A stretch of 12,761 nt of DNA from an uncultured Phenylobacterium sp. (GTDB lineage: Bacteria > Pseudomonadota > Alphaproteobacteria > Caulobacterales > Caulobacteraceae): positions 1 to 12,761 of the forward strand of contig CAMFIW010000031.1 in assembly GCA_945952355.1 (NCBI GenBank), given 5' to 3'. Positions 6,139-11,544 of this stretch are shown here, one piece after another; the stretch's first letter is position 1, and each line of letters starts with the position of its first letter. A program made the translations under genes and the position numbers. Below the pieces are notes generated by a model. That model saw only the letters and a program-made list of their open reading frames with translations, ran no database searches and was not told where the DNA came from.

Positions 6139-6971
6139 TGAACCTCACAGAGTTGATCGCCGGAGGTGCGTCGAACCTCTGGCTGTTCATTCCGAGCGCC
6201 ATGCTTCTGGGCGCCCTGCACGGGCTGGAGCCCGGCCACTCCAAGACCATGATGGCGGCCTTTATTGTCGCGGTGCGCGGAACGGTCTGGCAGGCCGTGC
6301 TGCTGGGGCTCTCGGCGACGGTGTCGCACACCCTGGTGGTCTGGGTGGTGGCGCTGGGCGGCCTGGCCTTGGGGCGCAACTTCACCGAGGCGGACGAGCC
6401 CTGGTTCCAACTCGCCTCGGCGGTGGCGATCGTCGGGGTGGCGCTCTGGATGCTCTGGCGCATCTGGCGCGAGGGACGGCCGGCGAAGGCGCACCATCAC
6501 GATCATGATCACGGGCACAGCCACGATCACCACCACGACCACGATCACCACCACGGCGAGCCGGCGCGCATGCTCGGCGCGGACCACCACGAGGGCGATG
6601 CGCACCAGCGCGCCCATGCGGCCGAGATCGAGCGCAAGTTCGCCGGGCGGCAAGTGACGACGGGCCAGATCGTGGCCTTCGGGATCACCGGCGGCCTGAT
6701 CCCGTGCCCGGCGGCGATCACCGTGCTCCTACTGTGCCTGCAGCTGAAGAAGGTGGCGATGGGGGCTGTGCTGGTCATGGGCTTCAGCGTCGGCCTGGCG
6801 GTGACCATGGTCTCGGCCGGGGTGATCGCGGCCCTGGGCGCGCGCCATGTGAGCAAGCGCTGGGCGGGCTTCGACGCGCTGATGCATCGCGCGCCCTACT
6901 TCTCCGGCGGGCTAGTGTTGATCGTTGGCGGCGTGCTGGCTGTCCAGGCGGCGCAGAAGCTCTGGCTGTGA
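6138..6971 (+). CDS. rcnA: Nickel/cobalt exporter RcnA
   Basis: RcnA is an inner-membrane NicO-family efflux protein for Ni(II) and Co(II). This one has 277 residues, close to E. coli RcnA. Highly conserved stretches are FIPSAMLLGALHGLEPGHSK (17-36, holding HGLEPGHSKTMMAAF), SHTLVVW (63-69), TGGLIPCPAAITVLLLC (184-200) and KRWAGFDALMHRAPYFS (240-256). Between helices lies a His-rich loop with 14 histidines in residues 119-139 and four more to residue 160. About six membrane helices are expected. The ATG at 6138 is chosen because it shares its A with the methyltransferase TGA and gives a conserved start; the open frame further upstream is a shadow of the methyltransferase. No rcnB-like gene is adjacent. 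Confidence 0.96.
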   Translation: MNLTELIAGGASNLWLFIPSAMLLGALHGLEPGHSKTMMAAFIVAVRGTVWQAVLLGLSATVSHTLVVWVVALGGLALGRNFTEADEPWFQLASAVAIVGVALWMLWRIWREGRPAKAHHHDHDHGHSHDHHHDHDHHHGEPARMLGADHHEGDAHQRAHAAEIERKFAGRQVTTGQIVAFGITGGLIPCPAAITVLLLCLQLKKVAMGAVLVMGFSVGLAVTMVSAGVIAALGARHVSKRWAGFDALMHRAPYFSGGLVLIVGGVLAVQAAQKLWL

Positions 6972-6975
6972 GGAT

Positions 6976-7004
6976 TTGGCGTCCCTGATGCGCGGGCCTA
7001 GGCT
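6976..7004 (+). promoter_or_regulatory. Candidate promoter of the YjbR-like gene
   Basis: TTGGCG (6976-6981) and TAGGCT (6999-7004) are exactly 17 bases apart, 27 bases before the ATG at 7031. The same form stands before the 301-residue protein gene at 10639. This suggests the YjbR-like gene can be transcribed separately from rcnA. Confidence 0.45.
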
Positions 7005-7030
7005 GACCGCCGCTGAAGGGGAGGGCGCTC

Positions 7031-7399
7031 ATGAGCCCGGATTGCGCCGCGCTCGCCGCGCGGATCGAGGCCAAGGCGGGAGCCTATGGCGGCATGCTGC
7101 CATCAGCGCCCGGCGTGGTGCTCTACAAGGTGATGGGGAAGATGTTCGCCATCCTGAGCGCGCGGAAGTCGGAATACGTGATCCTGAAGAGCGATCCGCA
7201 TCTGGCCGAGGTGCTGCGCGAGCAATATGCCGGGATCGGGCATCGCTCGCACCTCGACCGGCGGTTCTGGATCAGCGTGGACGTTGGATCGGATGTGCCG
7301 GACGAAGAGATCGGGCGGCTGGTCGACCAGTCCTACGAACTGATCTGCGCCGGGCTGACCAAGAAGCAGAAGGCGGAGCTGGCGGGGCTCTCGACCTGA
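7031..7399 (+). CDS. MmcQ/YjbR-family (DUF419) protein
   Basis: This soluble 122-residue protein has the compact CyaY-like alpha/beta fold of the YjbR family. Family landmarks are VVLYKVMGKMFAILS (29-43), YVILKSDPHLAEVLREQY (48-65), HRSHLDRRFWISVD (70-83) and LVDQSYELICAGL (96-108). Members are labelled 'MmcQ/YjbR DNA-binding', but the biochemical role is not established. GGGGAGGG stands just before the ATG. It follows rcnA by 59 bases on the same strand; it may be read from its own promoter, so I do not count it as part of the metal operon. Confidence 0.87.
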   Translation: MSPDCAALAARIEAKAGAYGGMLPSAPGVVLYKVMGKMFAILSARKSEYVILKSDPHLAEVLREQYAGIGHRSHLDRRFWISVDVGSDVPDEEIGRLVDQSYELICAGLTKKQKAELAGLST

Positions 7400-7434
7400 G
7401 CGCTTGAGGACGATGGAGGGGCGTCCCGAGCAAA

Positions 7435-7452
7435 GTGGTATCATATTACCAC
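7435..7452. repeat. 18-base inverted repeat, possible operator
   Basis: GTGGTATCATATTACCAC has 6-base arms GTGGTA and TACCAC around TCATAT. It is AT-rich in the middle and has no T-run after it, so it looks like a binding site for a dimeric regulator, not a terminator. It lies 55 bases upstream of the rplM -35. The cognate regulator is not identifiable. Confidence 0.45.
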
Positions 7453-7506
7453 ATTCCGCAAAGCCTTACGAAATAAGGGTTTTCCGAAGGTTCGGGTTTG
7501 TAAGTG

Positions 7507-7535
7507 TTGACACGCCCATCTGGCTGCCGTAGTAG
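7507..7535 (+). promoter_or_regulatory. Probable rplM-rpsI promoter
   Basis: A perfect TTGACA (7507-7512) is followed after 17 bases by TAGTAG (7530-7535). The predicted start near 7542 gives a leader of about 48 bases before the rplM ATG. Confidence 0.6.
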
Positions 7536-7589
7536 CGCGCCCTCTGATCGCGGGCGCCGTCCGCGGGCCCTATTTTACGGATCGTTCCT

Positions 7590-8063
7590 ATGCAGAAGAC
7601 GACGGCTTCGCTGAAGCCCGCCGACGTCGAGAAGAAGTGGATCGTGATCGACGCCGAGAATGCCGTGGTCGGCCGTCTCGCCACGTTCATCGCGATGCGC
7701 CTTCGCGGCAAGCACCGCCCCGACTACACCCCGAACGTGGACTGCGGCGACTATGTCGTCGTGCTCAACGCCGACAAGGTGAAGTTCACCGGCCGCAAGC
7801 TGCAGCAGAAGACCTACTACTGGCACACCGGCTATCCGGGCGGCATCAAGGAACGCACCGCGGACAAGATCCTCGGCGGCAAGTTCCCCGAGCGCGTGCT
7901 GGAAAAGGCCGTCGAGCGCATGCTGCCGAAGGAAAGCCCTCTGGCCCGCAAACAACTGACGCACCTGCGCATCTACAACAGCGGTGAGCATCCGCACGAG
8001 GCGCAGAACCCCGAGACCATTGCGTTCGCCGACATGAACGCCAAGAACGTGCGGAGCAAGTAA
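7590..8063 (+). CDS. rplM: 50S ribosomal protein L13
   Basis: L13 is an early-assembly protein of the large ribosomal subunit that binds 23S rRNA. The protein has 157 residues, typical for alphaproteobacteria. Family landmarks are [55 protein letters not shown] and the C-terminal [33 protein letters not shown] block. The ATG at 7590 has only a weak GGA 10 bases upstream. rpsI follows after 5 bases, the conserved bacterial rplM-rpsI operon. L13 is known to repress its own operon in E. coli; whether it does so here is unknown. Confidence 0.98.
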   Translation: MQKTTASLKPADVEKKWIVIDAENAVVGRLATFIAMRLRGKHRPDYTPNVDCGDYVVVLNADKVKFTGRKLQQKTYYWHTGYPGGIKERTADKILGGKFPERVLEKAVERMLPKESPLARKQLTHLRIYNSGEHPHEAQNPETIAFADMNAKNVRSK

Positions 8064-8068
8064 GCCAG

Positions 8069-8548
8069 ATGTCCGAAGCTCCCACTGGTTTCGATGCGCT
8101 GCAAAGCCTGTCCTCGAACCCGCAAGCCGACGCGCCCGTCCACGAGCGCACGGTCGACGCCCAGGGTCGCGCCTATGCGACCGGCAAGCGGAAGAACGCG
8201 ATCGCCAAGGTCTGGATCAAACCGGGCAAGGGCCAGATCACGATCAACGGCCGCGACCAGGAAGTCTATTTCGCCCGTCCGGTGCTGCGCATGATGATTG
8301 CTCAGCCGCTGGAAGTGACCGACCGCCTGGGTCAATTCGACGTGGTGGTCTCGGTGGAAGGCTCCGGCCTTTCCGGCCAGGCCGGCGCGATCCGTCACGG
8401 CCTGTCCAAGGCTCTGACCTATTTCGAGCCGGGCCTGCGCCCGGTGCTGAAGCCGCACGGCTTCCTGACCCGCGACCCGCGCGTCGTGGAGCGGAAGAAG
8501 TACGGCAAGGCCAAGGCCCGACGCAGCTTCCAGTTCTCGAAGCGCTAA
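8069..8548 (+). CDS. rpsI: 30S ribosomal protein S9
   Basis: S9 sits in the head of the small ribosomal subunit, its C-terminal tail reaching towards the P-site tRNA. The protein has 159 residues. An N-terminal extension of about 37 residues, common in alphaproteobacteria, precedes the core that begins [18 protein letters not shown]. The rest is standard: [28 protein letters not shown], then the basic [18 protein letters not shown] end with the invariant terminal SKR. Only 5 bases separate it from rplM, and a strong terminator follows 27 bases after the stop. Confidence 0.98.
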   Translation: MSEAPTGFDALQSLSSNPQADAPVHERTVDAQGRAYATGKRKNAIAKVWIKPGKGQITINGRDQEVYFARPVLRMMIAQPLEVTDRLGQFDVVVSVEGSGLSGQAGAIRHGLSKALTYFEPGLRPVLKPHGFLTRDPRVVERKKYGKAKARRSFQFSKR

Positions 8549-8575
8549 CCGCGCGCGAGCACCTGTGTTCGCGAG

Positions 8576-8607
8576 GGGGCGCTTCGGGAAACCGAGGCGC
8601 CCCTTCT
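8576..8607 (+). terminator. Rho-independent terminator of rplM-rpsI
   Basis: Stem GGGGCGCTTCGG (8576-8587) pairs with CCGAGGCGCCCC (8592-8603), 12 pairs with one T-G wobble, closed by a GAAA tetraloop (8588-8591). A short TTCT follows. The T-run is weak, but the stem is the strongest hairpin in the window and sits right after rpsI. Confidence 0.85.
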
Positions 8608-8635
8608 GCTATCTGGACCCTGTTTTCTGGACCCC

Positions 8636-9622
8636 ATGACCATGACCCACACCGTTTTCATCGATGGCGAAGCCGGCACCACGGGCCTGCAGATCCGCGA
8701 CCGGCTGGCCAAGCACACCAGCGTCGAGGTGATCTCGATCGATCCGGCCCGGCGCAAGGACGCGGACGCGCGCGCGGAGCTGCTGAACGGGGTGGATGCG
8801 GTCGTGCTCTGCCTGCCCGACGACGCGGCCAAGGAGGCCGTGGGCATGATCAGCTCGAACAAGGTCAAGGTGGTCGACGCCTCGACGGCGCACCGGGTGG
8901 CCTCGGGCTGGACCTACGGCTTCGCCGAGCTGGACCGCGACCAGCGCGACGCGATCCGCAGCGCGCGGCTGGTGAGCAATCCCGGCTGCTATCCGACCGG
9001 TTTCATCGCCCTGGTGCGGCCGCTGGTCGACGAAGGCCTGATCCCGGCCGACTTCCCGCTGACCGTGACCGCGATTTCCGGCTATTCGGGCGGCGGCAAG
9101 GGGCTGATCGGCGAGTTCGAGGACACGGCGCCGCCGGCCGGGACCAATGACGCCTATCGCACCTACGGCCTGACCCTGGCGCACAAGCACGTGCCGGAAA
9201 TGCGGAAATTCGGCGGGCTCGACCACCCGCCGGTCTTCGCGCCCAGCGTCGGGCGTTATGCCCAGGGCATGCTGGTGGAGGTTCCGCTGCAGCTCTGGGC
9301 CCTGGCGGGCAAGCCGAAGTCGAGCGAGCTGCGCAAGGCGCTGGCCGCCGCCTATCAGGGCGAGACCTTCGTCGACGTGGCCTCGGCCGAGGAATGCGCC
9401 GAGCTGCAGAAGGTGCGCGCGGGGGCCGGCGGCTACAACGCCGTGCTCGACCCGGAAGCCCTGAATGGCACCAACCGCATGCGGCTCTACGTGTTCGGCA
9501 ATGACGAGGCGGGCCAGGCGCGACTGGTGGCCCAGCTCGACAACCTGGGCAAGGGCGCCTCGGGCGCGGCCGTGCAGAACCTGAACCTGATGCTGGGCCT
9601 GCCGGAGGACGCCGGGCTGTGA
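8636..9622 (+). CDS. argC: N-acetyl-gamma-glutamyl-phosphate reductase (type 2)
   Basis: ArgC catalyses the NADPH-dependent reduction of N-acetylglutamyl phosphate to the semialdehyde, the third step of arginine synthesis, in the cytoplasm. At 328 residues it belongs to the shorter type-2 ArgC group. The nucleotide-binding GEAGTTGLQI (11-20), active-site C118 in SNPGCYPTGF, ISGYSGGGKG (147-156), the histidines in LAHKHVPEM (181-189) and NLGKGASGAAVQNLN near the end are all present. Starts at ATG 8636 and ATG 8642 are both possible and neither has a good Shine-Dalgarno sequence. Its TGA overlaps the next gene's GTG as GTGA. Confidence 0.95.
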   Translation: MTMTHTVFIDGEAGTTGLQIRDRLAKHTSVEVISIDPARRKDADARAELLNGVDAVVLCLPDDAAKEAVGMISSNKVKVVDASTAHRVASGWTYGFAELDRDQRDAIRSARLVSNPGCYPTGFIALVRPLVDEGLIPADFPLTVTAISGYSGGGKGLIGEFEDTAPPAGTNDAYRTYGLTLAHKHVPEMRKFGGLDHPPVFAPSVGRYAQGMLVEVPLQLWALAGKPKSSELRKALAAAYQGETFVDVASAEECAELQKVRAGAGGYNAVLDPEALNGTNRMRLYVFGNDEAGQARLVAQLDNLGKGASGAAVQNLNLMLGLPEDAGL

Positions 9623-10059
9623 GCCTGCGCCCGGCCCGGCCGGAGGATGCGGCGGCGATCGCCGTGATCCACCGCCAGGCCATGCGGATCTCGCTGCCCT
9701 TCCTGCCCGAGCTGCATACGGCGGACGAGGACCTGTGGTTCGTCCGCGAGAAGCTGATGGTCGAGAACGAGGTCTGGGTCGCCGAGGCGGACGGACGGGT
9801 GGCGGGCTACATCGCCTTCCATCCCGGCTGGATCGAGCACCTCTTCGTCCATCCCGACCAACAGGGGCGCGGTCTGGGACCGACGCTGCTGGCCAAGGCG
9901 CTGGAGGACGGGGCCGAGCGGCGGCTCTGGACCTTCCAACAGAACAGCCGGGCGCGAGCCTTCTACGAGGCGCGCGGCTTCGTGGCGGAGGAATTCACCG
10001 ACGGACACGGCAACGAGGAAAAGACGCCGGACGTGCGTTATATGCGCCCGGCGATGTAA
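9619..10059 (+). CDS. GNAT-family N-acetyltransferase
   Basis: This 146-residue single-domain GNAT protein would transfer an acetyl group from acetyl-CoA to an amine; the substrate is unknown. The core WVAEADGRVAGYIAFHPGWI is followed by LFVHPDQQGRGLGPTLL (75-91), whose QQGRGLG (81-87) is the pyrophosphate-binding motif. NSRARAFYEARGF (109-121) is the usual motif B region. The GTG start at 9619 overlaps the argC stop by four bases, so expression is probably coupled to argC. The pairing with an arginine gene does not prove a role there: NAGS-type acetyltransferases are GNATs too, but nothing in this short protein marks it as one. Confidence 0.9.
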   Translation: MSLRPARPEDAAAIAVIHRQAMRISLPFLPELHTADEDLWFVREKLMVENEVWVAEADGRVAGYIAFHPGWIEHLFVHPDQQGRGLGPTLLAKALEDGAERRLWTFQQNSRARAFYEARGFVAEEFTDGHGNEEKTPDVRYMRPAM

Positions 10060-10090
10060 CCGACCGGCGGTCTCGTACGTAGATCAAGGC

Positions 10091-10585
10091 ATGAGCACCG
10101 CACCCCTCGACCGCCGCCGTTTCCTGATGGGCTCCGCCCTGGTCGCCGCCGCCCTGGCGCCCGGCCTCGCGCTCGCCGCCGATCCCTATGCCGCGTCGAC
10201 CTGGCGCAAGATCTCCGACACGGACTGGAAGCAGCGCCTGCCGGCGTTCAGCTACGAGGTGCTGCGCCACGAGGCGACCGAGCGGCCGGGGACGAGCCAG
10301 CTGCTGGGCGAGCACCGCAAGGGGACGTTCGTCTGCCTGGGCTGCGGCCTGCCGCTGTTCAAGTCGGACTGGAAGTTCGAGAGCGGGACGGGCTGGCCTA
10401 GCTTCTACACGGCCATCAAGGGCGCGCTGGCCAAGAAGACCGACCTCGCCATCGGCATTCCGCGCACCGAGTATCACTGCGCCCAGTGCCTGGGCCATCA
10501 GGGCCACGTGTTCGACGACGGCCCGCAGCCGACCGGCCTGCGCTATTGCAACAACGGGGCGGCGCTGAGGTTCGTGCCGGCTTGA
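10091..10585 (+). CDS. msrB: Tat-exported peptide-methionine (R)-S-oxide reductase
   Basis: MsrB reduces the R-epimer of methionine sulfoxide in proteins. It has 164 residues. An N-terminal twin-arginine signal RRRFLMG (8-14), a hydrophobic run and an ALA site near residue 29 predict export to the periplasm in folded form. The MsrB domain shows both zinc CxxC pairs (C82/C85 and C130/C133), SGTGWPSF (98-105), GHQGHVFDDGP (135-145) and catalytic C153 in GLRYCNNGAALRF. The last motif has NG where many MsrB proteins have NS. The partner reductant is not encoded nearby. The ATG has only a weak AAGG directly before it. Confidence 0.93.
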   Translation: MSTAPLDRRRFLMGSALVAAALAPGLALAADPYAASTWRKISDTDWKQRLPAFSYEVLRHEATERPGTSQLLGEHRKGTFVCLGCGLPLFKSDWKFESGTGWPSFYTAIKGALAKKTDLAIGIPRTEYHCAQCLGHQGHVFDDGPQPTGLRYCNNGAALRFVPA

Positions 10586-10614
10586 TTGCCGAAGCGGGTC
10601 ACGCTCTCTAGGTT
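10586..10614 (+). promoter_or_regulatory. Candidate promoter of the gene at 10639
   Basis: TTGCCG (10586-10591) and TAGGTT (10609-10614) are exactly 17 bases apart, matching the form at 6976-7004. A 6-bp hairpin GGTTCG/CGAACC (10611-10625) overlaps the -10 and stands just before the ribosome binding site. Confidence 0.45.
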
Positions 10615-10638
10615 CGCGCCGAACCGAAGGGGGTCCGA

Positions 10639-11544
10639 TTGAAGGCTTGGCTATCCGTCGCGGCGGCGCTCGTCGCCCTGGCCTTGAGCGCCTGCGCGCC
10701 GGCGCGGGCGGACAACGACGCCGACCGGATGGGGCGGACCACCATCGACGCCATCCAGCGCAACGACTGGATCGTGATCGACAAGAACCTGGCGCCGGTG
10801 ATGGCGGAGGATCCGCAGCACGCGCCGAAGATCGTGGTGCTGCAGAGCCATTTCCCGGCCGATCCGCCCTGGTCGATCAAGCTGATCTCGTCCGGCGTGA
10901 CGAAGGAAGTGAAGGGCAAGTCGCCCGAGCGTGAGACGCTGAGCTACCTCTACACCTTCCCGGACAGGCGGCTGCTGGTCGACCTGGTGGTCGAGCATGT
11001 CGGCTGGCGGCGCTACCCGGAGCCGAAGCCCTTGAAGCCTGGACAACTCGCACCCGAGCCGCCGGCCAATGTGGTCGAGCCGCCGATCGAGACGACCGAG
11101 CCCGCCGAGCCGAAGCCGGTGGAGGGCTGGAAGCCCTATCGCGTGGTGCGGATCTACAAGCTGGATTCGGTAGCGGTCCGGCCGGTGGCCGCGGCGGACG
11201 AGGCGGCGGCGAAGTTCTGGGCGCCTGGCAAGAGCCTGGCCCAGTGGGCGTTCCTGATGGCGACCCTGCTGATGCCGGCGGTGATGCTGAGCGTGGCGAT
11301 CGCGGTCGCACGGGCGAAGGCGCTGCCCTGGAAACTCGCCTGGTTCGCGCTCTGCTTCGTGGGCGTTGGCGCGGCCTGGATGAACTGGACCAGCGGCGTT
11401 GCCGGGCTGGAGCCGGCGATCAACCTGGTCGGTTTCGGCCTGAGCCGAGGACCGTCGCCGCTTTCGCCCTGGATCCTGGGCTTCGCCCTGCCGGTCGGCG
11501 CGCTGATCTCGGCCCTGAGGCTTGCCCTGCGACGCAGGCCCTAG
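10639..11544 (+). CDS. Unrecognised envelope protein with lipobox, Pro-rich linker and three C-terminal helices
   Basis: I do not recognise this 301-residue protein. It starts at TTG 10639 after AAGGGGG. The N-terminus is a signal peptide with lipobox LSAC (C19), or an ordinary signal cut after ARA at residue 24. Residues 25-125 are a soluble domain (RTTIDAIQRNDWIVIDKNLAP, LLVDLVVEHVGWRRYP). A Pro/Glu-rich linker follows (127-160), then a short domain EGWKPYRVVRIYKLDSVAVRP. Three likely membrane helices close the protein (about 203-225, 230-250 and 276-297), with an Arg-rich end. The soluble part is expected outside the cytoplasm. The coding bias matches its neighbours. It converges on phaC with overlapping stop codons. 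Confidence 0.8.
   Translation: MKAWLSVAAALVALALSACAPARADNDADRMGRTTIDAIQRNDWIVIDKNLAPVMAEDPQHAPKIVVLQSHFPADPPWSIKLISSGVTKEVKGKSPERETLSYLYTFPDRRLLVDLVVEHVGWRRYPEPKPLKPGQLAPEPPANVVEPPIETTEPAEPKPVEGWKPYRVVRIYKLDSVAVRPVAAADEAAAKFWAPGKSLAQWAFLMATLLMPAVMLSVAIAVARAKALPWKLAWFALCFVGVGAAWMNWTSGVAGLEPAINLVGFGLSRGPSPLSPWILGFALPVGALISALRLALRRRP

Larger units (their letters stand above)
7400..7589. other. Intergenic region upstream of rplM
   Basis: These 190 bases hold no gene. In order they contain an 18-base inverted repeat (7435-7452), a 5-bp hairpin CCTTA/TAAGG (7464-7478) followed by a short T-run (7480-7483), a CCGAA-GG-TTCGG repeat (7484-7495), a promoter-like pair (7507-7535) and a GC-rich hairpin (7549-7565) that would lie in the rplM leader. 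The stretch is clearly more AT-rich than its surroundings up to about 7510, as expected for a regulated promoter region. Confidence 0.6.

Noticed and set aside
6480..6560. Tandem CAC/GAT-rich stretch as a possible CRISPR-like or satellite repeat
   Set aside because: It is in frame within rcnA and encodes the expected His/Asp-rich loop; there are no spaced identical repeats.
7464..7495. Hairpins CCTTA/TAAGG and CCGAA/TTCGG as terminators of the YjbR-like gene
   Set aside because: The stems are only 5 bp and the T-run is four bases, too weak to call a terminator with confidence.
8612..8634. Direct repeat TCTGGACCC (8612-8620 and 8626-8634) in the argC leader
   Set aside because: The two copies are 14 bases apart but short, with no symmetry and no similarity to arginine repressor sites that I know; chance duplication is the simplest reading.
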